Shown here piece by piece: positions 1 to 6,006 of a stretch of 7,145 bases of DNA (position 1 is its first letter; the number at the start of each line of letters is the position of its first letter). This DNA is from CAZXNF01 sp050741255 (GTDB lineage: Bacteria > Pseudomonadota > Gammaproteobacteria > Burkholderiales > SG8-41): positions 1-7,145 of the forward strand of contig JBOIEQ010000192.1 of the NCBI GenBank assembly GCA_050741255.1. Direction: 5' to 3'. The position numbers were made by a program, and so were the translations under genes. The notes beneath the pieces are model-generated. The model was not told the origin of the DNA. It saw nothing but the letters and a program-made list of their open reading frames with translations, and did no database searches.

Positions 1-603
1 CTGCAGTACCTCGTAGTAGGTCCAGCCGTTGATGCGCGTCCTGCCGAGAAAAATGGTCGGTGTGTTCATGATGCCGAGTTCGCGCGCCTGGGTGACCGCG
101 TCGAACGCCCGCTGGGCATATTGGTTCTGATCGAGAGCCACTTTCAGTCCAGCGGAGTCGAGACCTGCGCGTTCCGCAGCGGTCAGCAGGGTTTCCGTCT
201 CGCCGATATCGCCGCCCTGAGTCCACATCAGGTCGTACAGGGCGGTGATGAAGGGGAAGTCGAGACCGCAGTCATAGGCGAATTCGAGCGCCTCGAAGGC
301 CCGGAAGCTGTATTGCCGCTTCCCGGGATAGCGGATGCGCGAGAACTGCTCTGGCGCCATTTCCTTCATCCATGCAGCGCGTCGTTCCGCACTCGCCTCG
401 GCGTCCGCGGAGCGTTCGCGGGGCTGGCCTTCGGGTGGCGTGTCAGGATGCAGCCAGTGTGGACGCCACAGGGGTTCGACCCCGTACTCGCGCGCCAGGC
501 GGTTGATCTGATCCACCGCGAGATAGCTGTAGGGGCAGACGAAGTCGGCGAATACCGCCACGCGGATAGGTTGAGCTTGTTCGGCTGCCTGCGCTTGCGT
601 CAT
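1..603 (-). CDS. DsbA-family thioredoxin-fold protein (FrnE/HCCA-isomerase-like), 3' end cut by window edge
   Basis: The minus-strand frame from the ATG at 603 stays open for 201 codons to the window edge, so the C-terminus is missing. A Shine-Dalgarno sequence, GGAGAC (complement of 609-614), sits 5 nt before the ATG. The N-terminus reads as a beta strand followed by DFVCPYSYLA. C23-P24-Y25-S26 is the active-site position of DsbA-type folds. The cis-proline loop appears late as NTPTIFLG (P182), preceding an INGW turn. A helical insert lies between them (about residues 65-175), as in PF01323 proteins, which usually run a little over 200 residues, so little is lost. The second cysteine of CxxC is serine, so a dithiol oxidase role is unlikely. 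Thiol- or glutathione-dependent isomerase or transferase chemistry, as in 2-hydroxychromene-2-carboxylate isomerases, is the main alternative. No signal peptide is visible, so it is probably cytoplasmic. It is the last visible gene of the operon, 26 nt after the cupin gene. Confidence 0.82.
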   Translation of the reverse strand, partial: MTQAQAAEQAQPIRVAVFADFVCPYSYLAVDQINRLAREYGVEPLWRPHWLHPDTPPEGQPRERSADAEASAERRAAWMKEMAPEQFSRIRYPGKRQYSFRAFEALEFAYDCGLDFPFITALYDLMWTQGGDIGETETLLTAAERAGLDSAGLKVALDQNQYAQRAFDAVTQARELGIMNTPTIFLGRTRINGWTYYEVLQ

Positions 604-629
604 GTCGCGTCTCCAGTTGCCGCTGTCGT

Positions 630-1400
630 CTAAATGGCTCTCGCCATCGCTTCCGCCGCCTCGACCGACAGGCCTTCGCCGGTGATGCCGCCTTCCAGGG
701 CATCGCGATCGAAGGTCAGAAAAGCCACGCTCGCGCCGGCAGCACCGGTCACCAGCGGCTCGGCGGGCTGCTCGCCGCGCACGTAGCGAAAGCCCGGCGG
801 AGCGATTTCCCGTCCGTCCATGATAACGGAACCCTCCAGCACGACCTCGTAGCGCCCGAATTCGGGGGCAGGCATGGCGAGTGCGGCATAGGCGGGCACC
901 CGGGTGACGACGGCCGCCGGCCCCAGCCCGGGCGGCATCAGCAGCTTGAATGACGCGTCATCGATGCCGGGCAACGGGCGCCATTCCGCCTCCGCCGCCA
1001 GGCCGGCGAAGAGGCGGCCGGTCAGGTTGATCTGGCGCCGCGCCTCGAGATTCGCCATGGAAATGATGCCGCCGGCCCGTGGATGCAGCACGAGCATCTC
1101 GTGCCCGCCGGAGACGGCAAACGGGCCGTAGGGCATGTTGTGGTCGGTGTAGTGGATGGCCAGCGCTTCGAGGTGCTTCACGCCGCGGGGGAAGTCCATG
1201 CTGCCGGCGAGCAGCAACTGGAATTGGGACGTCAGGTGCATGTGGGCGTAGACGGAAGGGCAGTCGTCGAAACGAAAGCGCATCGCTTCCGGTCCGCCGT
1301 CCGCGCCGGACAGCAGCACCTGACAGGCGAATGCGACGCCTTCCGAACGGCTGTGCTTCCACGGCGCGGTGGCCGCGTCGACGATGTAGCTGGTCTGCAT
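630..1400 (-). CDS. Two-domain cupin-like protein of unknown function
   Basis: This encodes 256 residues with no signal peptide or membrane segment. The first half carries a cupin-type metal motif, AHMHLTSQF (H53, H55, Q59), followed by a glycine turn (AGSMDFPRG) and two more histidines (H83, H87). The usual motif-1 glutamate is replaced by Q59. The second half (about 180-232) repeats the beta-barrel pattern with YEVVLEGSVIMDGREIAPPGFRYV, typical of cupin motif-2 turns, but lacks the HxH pair. A plausible reading is therefore a bicupin with one metal site and one degenerate barrel. The ATG at 1400 is preceded only by a weak purine run (GGGG, 11-14 nt upstream), so expression may depend on the upstream receptor gene, whose stop lies 48 nt away. 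I do not recognise a named family. A ring-opening or acid-modifying enzyme, or a ligand sensor, would fit the neighbours, but that is inference. Confidence 0.78.
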   Translation of the reverse strand: MQTSYIVDAATAPWKHSRSEGVAFACQVLLSGADGGPEAMRFRFDDCPSVYAHMHLTSQFQLLLAGSMDFPRGVKHLEALAIHYTDHNMPYGPFAVSGGHEMLVLHPRAGGIISMANLEARRQINLTGRLFAGLAAEAEWRPLPGIDDASFKLLMPPGLGPAAVVTRVPAYAALAMPAPEFGRYEVVLEGSVIMDGREIAPPGFRYVRGEQPAEPLVTGAAGASVAFLTFDRDALEGGITGEGLSVEAAEAMARAI

Positions 1401-1425
1401 GGGCGCAGCCCCGGATCAGGAGACC

Positions 1426-1449
1426 GTAGGCAGTTTACGCGCTGCCGGT
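1426..1449 (-). other. Small intercistronic hairpin after the receptor gene
   Basis: Read on the minus strand, directly after the receptor stop codon, GGCAG and CTGCC (complements of 1442-1446 and 1429-1433) pair across an 8-nt loop. ACC/GGT can extend the stem across a 3-nt bulge (complements of 1447-1449 and 1423-1425). No U-tract follows, so this is not a classical terminator. Hairpins at this place often protect or partly terminate the receptor part of a transporter transcript, which would let the receptor be made in excess over the next genes. The stem is short and could be chance. Confidence 0.25.
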
Positions 1450-2423
1450 CATTCGACCTTGATGTTGCCGTCCTTCACGACTTTCGCCCACTTCGCACGC
1501 TCCTGGCCGGCGAATGTGGCAAACGCTTTCGGTGAACTCCCGCTGATGTCGGCGCCCATCGTGGAAAACCGTTCCTTGACGGAGGGCACGGCCAGTGCCT
1601 TGACGACTTCCGCGTGCAACTGATTGACGATCGCCGACGGCGTTCCGGCAGGAACGAACATCCCGTTCCAGCCGATCATTTCGTAGCCCTTGAGTCCCGA
1701 CTCGTCAAGCGTGGGCAGCTCCGGCAGGAGCGGGGAGCGCTTGAGGTCGGTGACGCCGAGCGCACGCAGCTTGCCGGCCTTCACATGCGGCAGCAGCTGC
1801 GGAATGCTTTCGACGATGAACTGGATTTCCCCGCCGAGGAGCGCCGTCACGGACTGGCCGCCGCCCTTGTACGGGATGTGTGTCGCCGGAATGCCGGTCA
1901 CGCTTTTCAGCTGCTCGCCACCGAGATGCGGCGTCGAACCGGGGCCGCCCGAACCGAAATTGAGCTTGCCGGGGTTGGCTTTCGCATACGCGATGAATTC
2001 CTGCAGTGACTTCGCCGGCACCGATGGATGCAGGACCAGGATGTTCGCGTTGGAACCCACCATCGTGACGGGGATGAAGTCCTTCACCGGATCGAACGGC
2101 AGCTTCGCATACAGGCTCCCGTTGACCGTGATGGCGAGCGAGCTCACGAGCACCGTGTAGCCGTCGGGCTGGGCCTTGGCGACGATGTCCATGCCCAGGA
2201 TGCCGGACACGCCCGGTCGGTTGTCGACGATGACCTGCTGCCCGAAGCTGTCGGACTGCGACATTTGCTGCGCCGACAGGCGGGACATGATGTCGGTCGA
2301 ACCGCCCGCCGCGAAAGGAACGACCATGCGCACCGGCTTGTGCGGATAGGGCTGCGCCGCGGCGGGAGCAACCTGCGACAACAGCATCAGGGCCGGGACG
2401 AAAAAACGGGTGGCGAAGGTCAT
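1449..2423 (-). CDS. Bug/TctC-family periplasmic solute-binding receptor (first copy)
   Basis: The 324-residue product has the full architecture of the Bug family, receptors associated with tripartite tricarboxylate transporters. A signal peptide occupies about residues 1-23 (R6, hydrophobic core FFVPALMLL, cleavage likely in PAAA|QPYP). It is followed by KPVRMVVPFAAGGSTD (about 29-44), the loop that holds the ligand carboxylate. VIVDNRPG (64-71), QPDGYT (85-90), LPFDPVKDF (108-116) and HPSVPAKSLQEFIAYAK (132-148) come next, and the C-terminal PAGTP helix starts near 258. The start at 2423 is chosen because GGAGAG lies just upstream and the signal peptide begins there; an in-frame ATG at 2444 lacks a ribosome site. 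It leads the minus-strand operon with the cupin and DsbA-like genes. No TctA/TctB membrane genes are adjacent, as is common for orphan Bug receptors. The ligand is not predictable, though small carboxylates are usual. Confidence 0.93.
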   Translation of the reverse strand: MTFATRFFVPALMLLSQVAPAAAQPYPHKPVRMVVPFAAGGSTDIMSRLSAQQMSQSDSFGQQVIVDNRPGVSGILGMDIVAKAQPDGYTVLVSSLAITVNGSLYAKLPFDPVKDFIPVTMVGSNANILVLHPSVPAKSLQEFIAYAKANPGKLNFGSGGPGSTPHLGGEQLKSVTGIPATHIPYKGGGQSVTALLGGEIQFIVESIPQLLPHVKAGKLRALGVTDLKRSPLLPELPTLDESGLKGYEMIGWNGMFVPAGTPSAIVNQLHAEVVKALAVPSVKERFSTMGADISGSSPKAFATFAGQERAKWAKVVKDGNIKVE

Positions 2424-2483
2424 CACTCTCTCCGGGAATTGCATGGGGGAATGCGGATGCATACGGCGAGGAGGCGAGCACGA

Positions 2484-2512
2484 ATCGTACCAATCTCCGG
2501 CCTGTTTGCCTA
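2484..2512 (-). promoter_or_regulatory. Weak sigma-70-like promoter candidate for the leftward operon
   Basis: On the minus strand TAGGCA (complement of 2507-2512) and TACGAT (complement of 2484-2489) are separated by 17 bp. Each matches its consensus at four of six positions. The site lies about 60 bp before the receptor start codon in the divergent intergenic region. In DNA this GC-rich such matches occur by chance, so the call is tentative. Confidence 0.2.
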
Positions 2513-2595
2513 CATCGGGCTGCCACGTATCCGCACGCGGGTAAGGCGCCGCCCTCGGTGTTCGCACCAGTATGGACCACTGCAGCCCCGCGTTA

Positions 2596-2624
2596 TTGAG
2601 CCGCCGATCTGCACCGGCTACTAT
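2596..2624 (+). promoter_or_regulatory. Sigma-70-like promoter candidate for the SDR gene
   Basis: TTGAGC (2596-2601) and TACTAT (2619-2624) stand 17 bp apart, each matching consensus at four of six positions. They would start transcription near 2631 and give a leader of roughly 37 nt before the SDR start at 2668. This placement makes the in-frame upstream ATG at 2572 unusable. Confidence 0.33.
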
Positions 2625-2632
2625 CCGTGGCT

Positions 2633-2651
2633 CATCAGGAAACCATCAGGA
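2633..2651 (+). repeat. Pair of 8-bp direct repeats CATCAGGA, 11 bp apart
   Basis: CATCAGGA occurs at 2633-2640 and again at 2644-2651. The start-to-start distance of 11 bp is about one helical turn. The pair lies between the candidate promoter and the ribosome site (GGGAG, 2655-2659) of the SDR gene. The position suits a tandem operator bound on one face of DNA, or an element of the 5' leader. No regulator gene is visible nearby. Confidence 0.35.
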
Positions 2652-2667
2652 TTCGGGAGTAAGCGGA

Positions 2668-3432
2668 ATGGCAAGTCTGGCTGGCAAGTTTGCGCTCGTG
2701 ACGGGCGCGGCGCGGGGCATCGGTGCGGCGATCGCGGTGGCGTTCGCGAAGTCCGGCGCGTCGGTGTACCTCGCGGCAAGCGAACCCGAGGAACAGTTGC
2801 AGAAATCGGTCCAGGCCTGTGAAAAGGCCAACCCCGGCGGCCAGTACGCCTGCGGGGTTTTCGATTTCACGGAAGAAGGCGCGGCGGCGCGCATGGTGGA
2901 TGCGGCGCTGAAGCGCTTCGGCCGCATCGATGTGCTGGTGAACAATGCCGGCATGCGGATTTCCAAACCGTACGGGGAGTATTCGGCCACGGATTTCGAC
3001 CAGGTCGTCGCCGTCAACCTGAAAGCGCCGTTCCTCACGAGCCAGGCCGTGATTCCCGGCATGAAGGCCAACGGCGGCGGGCGCATCATCCACATCGCCA
3101 GCCAGATGGGGCTGGTGACCCACATGCAGATCGCGCTGTACGGGCTGACCAAGGCCGCGCTGATCCATCTCACGAAATCGATGGCCTACGAGCTGGCCTC
3201 CCACAACATCCTGGTCAACGCCGTCAGTCCCGGACCCGTCATGACCGAGTTCAACGAGGCGCGCACGAACGCCGATCCGGCGCGGAAGGCGAGCCGGCTG
3301 GCCTATATTCCGGCCGGGCGCTACGGGCGTTCCGAGGAAATCGCGGATGCGGTGGTTTTCCTCGCGACCACCGACAGCACCTTCATCCAGGGACACAACC
3401 TGGTGGTCGATGGCGGCTATGTGACCCACTAA
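2668..3432 (+). CDS. Classical short-chain dehydrogenase/reductase (SDR) family oxidoreductase
   Basis: A 254-residue cytoplasmic NAD(P)-dependent oxidoreductase of normal classical-SDR length. The nucleotide-binding motif is TGAARGIG (12-19), followed by the core motif NNAG (92-95). N117, S145 (HIASQMG), Y158 and K162 (YGLTK) form the complete catalytic tetrad with canonical spacing. SPGPVMTEF (187-195) and the C-terminal FIQGHNLVVDGGY complete the fold. R16 after the glycine-rich turn is common and does not settle NADH versus NADPH. The start at 2668 has GGGAG 8 nt upstream and puts the first strand at residue 7; an ATG at 2572 would add 32 residues with no SDR character. It stands alone on the plus strand between minus-strand genes. 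Substrate is unknown; oxidation of a secondary alcohol or hydroxy acid from the neighbouring uptake or PrpD pathway is the natural guess. Confidence 0.93.
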   Translation: MASLAGKFALVTGAARGIGAAIAVAFAKSGASVYLAASEPEEQLQKSVQACEKANPGGQYACGVFDFTEEGAAARMVDAALKRFGRIDVLVNNAGMRISKPYGEYSATDFDQVVAVNLKAPFLTSQAVIPGMKANGGGRIIHIASQMGLVTHMQIALYGLTKAALIHLTKSMAYELASHNILVNAVSPGPVMTEFNEARTNADPARKASRLAYIPAGRYGRSEEIADAVVFLATTDSTFIQGHNLVVDGGYVTH

Positions 3433-4841
3433 AGAACCCGGCTGACGCCAGGCGCGGCCGCGAGACCGATGAGTTCGGACAGATCGTCGAGCTTCTCGAG
3501 CGTCATGACGAGTTGCACCATCCGGTCCGCGTCGGCCTTCGCCAGGCAGGCGCCGACGACATGCCTGAACTTGTATTCGATCTCTTCGGGCTTGAGCGGG
3601 TGCTCGGGGCTGCCGCGGCGATGCAGGATCAGTTTCTCGAGGGTCCTGCCGTCTTTCGTCCGCACTTTCACCCGCGCCGCATGCCGGAAGGGCGCGCCCA
3701 TGCGTTCGATCTCGGGGTCCACATAGGCGCTGGTGCGCGCGATGAAATCGAGGATCTTCGGATCCTTCAGCCGGCTTTCCTGGTATTGCTCCGTGAACGC
3801 CATGCCTTCGAGCGCGGTGACGGCCAGGCCGTAGGCCAGGTTCATCTGCGCCGCGGTCACGCCCTGCGCCTTGTACTCCCAGGCGCAATGGACGTGCGTC
3901 ATCGGGCTCAGGCCCGATACGACTTCCGCGATGTCGGCGGCGGCCAGTTTGTTCTCCCGCATGATCTCGGCCAGTCCGTCGAGTGCGGTGTGGATGCTGG
4001 TGACGCTGGCGTGGGGTTTGTAACCGACGTTCAGCGTTTCCCACGTCGTTCCCAATCCCGCGGTGAGTTTCGATGCATTCGGTTCGTTCGAATAGCAGGA
4101 GAGGAAGCCGCCGTACGCCGCTTCGAGGACGTCCGGTATGCCGGTGAAGTCGTGGGCGGCGAGGGTCGCCGCATACACGCCGCTTTGCGCGGCGCGCCCG
4201 GAATGAAAGCGCTTCACCATCGCGCCTTCCTGCGCGGCCATCAGGCCGCCGGCCTGCGAGCCGACGATGCCGAGCGCGTGCTGAAAGCGACCGGCATCGA
4301 GCGCGAGCATGCGCGCCGCCGTCGCGGCTGCCGCGAAGACGCCGGAAGTGCCTTGCGGGTGGAAGCCGCGGAAAAATAGGCTCATGGTAGCCGCGTTGCC
4401 GACGCGTGCGCCGATCTCGTAGCCGGCGACCATGCCGGCGATCACATCCCGCCCGCGGGTGCCCTTGTTCGCTTCGGCGCAGGCGAGGGCCACCGGCGTG
4501 GCGAGCGAGCCCATGTGGATGATCGACTCCTTGTGGATGTCGTCAAGCTCGAAGGCGTGCCCGGCGGTGCCATTGACGAGCACCGCCAGCGACACCGAGG
4601 TCTTCCTGCCCATGCCCATTACGGACGCCACGGGTCCCGCGTTTTCCGCCAGCGCGAGAGCCGCGACCTTGCGGGTCCACGGCAGCGTCGCGCCGAACAG
4701 GCAGCAGCCGAGGCTGTCGAGGACGGACAATTTGATCCGTTCGATCACCTCGGGCGGCAGGTCCTCGAAGCGCAAGCCGGCGGCGAAGCGCGCCAGGTCG
4801 CGGGTGGCGTGTTTGAGCAGCGGAGGTTTTGAACTACTCAT
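3429..4841 (-). CDS. MmgE/PrpD-family protein
   Basis: The 470 residues match the usual length of this family, which contains 2-methylcitrate dehydratase, cis-aconitate decarboxylase and epimerases of related acids. The N-terminal all-helical domain has DSLGCCLFGATLPWTRK (about 42-58) and the signature NGTAGHAFELDDIHKE, with H95, D100 and D101, then HMGSLATPVALA (109-120). GFHPQGTSGVFAAAA (159-173), MVKRFHSGRAA (208-218) and YKPHASVTSIHTALDG (274-289) supply the conserved His and Lys residues lining the family's active site. A smaller alpha/beta domain (about 275-405) holds VRTKDGRTLE before the last helices. GAAGGAAA lies upstream of the ATG at 4841, and no signal peptide is seen, so it is cytoplasmic. 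The gene stands alone, divergent from the second receptor. The family is too broad to fix the reaction; isomerisation, dehydration or decarboxylation of a di- or tricarboxylate is likely. It should not be named prpD from sequence alone. Confidence 0.92.
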   Translation of the reverse strand: MSSSKPPLLKHATRDLARFAAGLRFEDLPPEVIERIKLSVLDSLGCCLFGATLPWTRKVAALALAENAGPVASVMGMGRKTSVSLAVLVNGTAGHAFELDDIHKESIIHMGSLATPVALACAEANKGTRGRDVIAGMVAGYEIGARVGNAATMSLFFRGFHPQGTSGVFAAAATAARMLALDAGRFQHALGIVGSQAGGLMAAQEGAMVKRFHSGRAAQSGVYAATLAAHDFTGIPDVLEAAYGGFLSCYSNEPNASKLTAGLGTTWETLNVGYKPHASVTSIHTALDGLAEIMRENKLAAADIAEVVSGLSPMTHVHCAWEYKAQGVTAAQMNLAYGLAVTALEGMAFTEQYQESRLKDPKILDFIARTSAYVDPEIERMGAPFRHAARVKVRTKDGRTLEKLILHRRGSPEHPLKPEEIEYKFRHVVGACLAKADADRMVQLVMTLEKLDDLSELIGLAAAPGVSRVL

Positions 4842-4879
4842 CGGTTGGTTTCCTTCAAAGCGACCATGATTTCAGCACA

Positions 4880-4885
4880 AATATA
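4880..4885 (-). promoter_or_regulatory. Candidate -10 box for the MmgE/PrpD gene
   Basis: TATATT on the minus strand (complement of 4880-4885) matches the -10 consensus at five of six positions in a local AT-rich spot. It lies 38 bp before the start codon at 4841. No good -35 hexamer is found 16-18 bp further upstream, which suggests an activator-dependent promoter or a false match. Confidence 0.3.
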
Positions 4886-4911
4886 TCCCGCATCCGTGTG
4901 CATTGCCTGCC

Positions 4912-4931
4912 GCTGGCTTGTCGGAGCCAGC
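4912..4931. promoter_or_regulatory. Perfect 7-bp inverted repeat, candidate operator
   Basis: GCTGGCT (4912-4918) and AGCCAGC (4925-4931) are exact inverted copies separated by 6 bp. The dyad is centred between the candidate -10 boxes of the two divergent genes, some 35-40 bp from each. A dimeric regulator here could control both the MmgE/PrpD gene and the receptor-PPC operon. No U-tract follows on either strand, so a terminator is unlikely. Confidence 0.42.
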
Positions 4932-4961
4932 ACAAGGGCGGTAATCTTCGTTGCGCGAGCA

Positions 4962-4976
4962 TTCGTATATAACAAA
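4962..4976 (+). promoter_or_regulatory. Candidate -10 box with overlapping short dyad before the second receptor operon
   Basis: TATAAC at 4968-4973 matches the -10 consensus at five of six positions inside the most AT-rich stretch of the window. The same bases carry a dyad, TTcGT (4962-4966) and ACaAA (4972-4976) around ATATA. This resembles FadR-type GntR half-sites (TnGT...ACnA), but with five central bases rather than the usual three. Transcription from here would begin near 4980, downstream of the in-frame ATG at 4951, which supports the later start at 5014. No convincing -35 box is present. Confidence 0.3.
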
Positions 4977-5003
4977 AACAAATCAATATCGAATCAATCG
5001 TCC

Positions 5004-5012
5004 GGAGGAGGA
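5004..5012 (+). promoter_or_regulatory. Strong ribosome binding site deciding the receptor start
   Basis: GGAGGAGGA is an unusually strong Shine-Dalgarno sequence followed by two consecutive ATG codons (5014 and 5017). Both have acceptable spacing from one of the overlapping GGAGG/AGGAGG cores, so the protein begins MMDRF or MDRF. It rules out the in-frame ATG at 4951 as the main start. Confidence 0.8.
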
Positions 5013-5013
5013 C

Positions 5014-6006
5014 ATGATGGATCGTTTCAGAACCTGCCTTGCCGCAATGGGGATGGCCCTGTGCCTCGCCGATCCGGCTCTGGCGCAAAGCGCTGGCGAC
5101 TTTCCCTCGCGACCGCTGCGCATGGTGGTGCCCAATGCGCCCGGCGGCTCGTCCGATTTCGTCGCGCGCATCATCCAGCCGAAGCTGGGCGAGATCCTCG
5201 GCACCCAGATCATCGTCGACAACCGCGGCGGCGCTTCGGGCAACATCGGCGTGGAAGTCGCGGCGCGCGCGGCGCCGGACGGCTACACGCTGCTGCTCGG
5301 CAACGTCGGCGCGATGGCGATCAATCCTTACCTCTTTCCGAAATTCCCGATCAGTCCCGTGCGGGACTTCGTGTGCATCAGCACCGTGGTGGACGTGGCG
5401 GGCGCGCTGGCGATCCATCCATCGCTGCCGGTGACGAACCTCAAGGAGTTCATCGACTACGCGAAAGCCCGGCCCGGCAAGTTGAGCTACGGTTCCTCGA
5501 ATCCCGGCGCGGCGCAGAGCCTGATGATGGAATACATCAAGTCCAAAAACGGTCTCGACATTCTGCGGATTGACTACAAGGGCGGCGCGGGGCCGGCGAC
5601 GATCGGACTCCTCGGCGGCGAGGTGCAGGCCGCGATGGCGACAGCCGCCTCGTATGGCGGCCATGTGAAAGCGGGCAAGCTCAAGATGCTAGCGGTGGTC
5701 TCACCCAAGCGGATCTCCGCGCACCCCGATGTCCCGACGCTGGTCGAACTCGGTTACCCGGAACTCACGACCGGCTCCTGGCAGGGGCTCTACAGTGCCA
5801 CCGGCACACCCGCCCCGGTGGTCGGCAAACTGTATGCCGCACTGATCAAGACGCTGGCCGATCCGGTCGTCGTCGAGCGGCTCGCGGCCGGCGGCGCGGA
5901 CATCCTGACCAGCAAGTCTCCGGCGGAGTGCGCGGCGTTCATGAAGACGCAGAACCTGTTCTGGGGGCCTTTCATCAAGGGGCTCGGCCTGGGCACGCAG
6001 CAATGA
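5014..6006 (+). CDS. Bug/TctC-family periplasmic solute-binding receptor (second copy)
   Basis: This 330-residue receptor has a signal peptide at about 1-24 (R4, R6, hydrophobic AAMGMALCLA, cleavage in PALA|QSAG). It continues with RPLRMVVPNAPGGSSD (33-48), IIVDNRGGASGNIG (66-79), APDGYTLLLGN (87-97) and FPISPVRDF (111-119). HPSLPVTNLKEFIDYAK (135-151), RIDYKGG (185-191) and a C-terminal ATGTP helix near 262 follow. It is clearly diverged from the receptor at 1449-2423: NAPGGSSD replaces FAAGGSTD and NRGG replaces NRPG in the pocket loops. The two probably bind different ligands and are not a recent duplication. Its stop overlaps the start of the PPC-domain gene by ATGA, so the two are co-translated. 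TctA/TctB are not in the window. Exported to the periplasm, it would capture a small carboxylate or related compound. Confidence 0.93.
   Translation: MMDRFRTCLAAMGMALCLADPALAQSAGDFPSRPLRMVVPNAPGGSSDFVARIIQPKLGEILGTQIIVDNRGGASGNIGVEVAARAAPDGYTLLLGNVGAMAINPYLFPKFPISPVRDFVCISTVVDVAGALAIHPSLPVTNLKEFIDYAKARPGKLSYGSSNPGAAQSLMMEYIKSKNGLDILRIDYKGGAGPATIGLLGGEVQAAMATAASYGGHVKAGKLKMLAVVSPKRISAHPDVPTLVELGYPELTTGSWQGLYSATGTPAPVVGKLYAALIKTLADPVVVERLAAGGADILTSKSPAECAAFMKTQNLFWGPFIKGLGLGTQQ

Noticed and set aside
2424..2567. N-terminal extension of the first receptor to the ATG at 2567 or 2444
   Set aside because: The signal peptide starts at 2423 with GGAGAG just upstream; the extension is polar and would bury the signal peptide.
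2028..2822. Plus-strand open frame spanning the receptor 5' end and the SDR promoter
   Set aside because: It crosses an intergenic region and two real genes, with Arg/His-rich low-information sequence.
2635..4044. Long minus-strand open frame (469 codons) running across the SDR and part of the MmgE/PrpD gene
   Set aside because: It is antisense to the SDR and out of frame with the MmgE/PrpD protein, its product is rich in Arg, His and Gly with no domain pattern, and long spurious frames are expected at this GC content. The opposing frames have complete family motifs.
3513..4379. Plus-strand open frame (288 codons) opposite the MmgE/PrpD gene
   Set aside because: Antisense to a full-length conserved protein, composition dominated by Arg, Gly and Val, no recognisable motif and no ribosome site.
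4951..5013. N-terminal extension of the second receptor to the ATG at 4951
   Set aside because: It would lie upstream of the likely transcription start and precede the signal peptide; the strong GGAGGAGGA site points to 5014 or 5017.
5928..6002. Upstream extension of the PPC protein to 5928
   Set aside because: This overlaps the receptor gene out of frame and adds residues unlike the PPC domain; the ATGA junction at 6003 gives the correct domain start.
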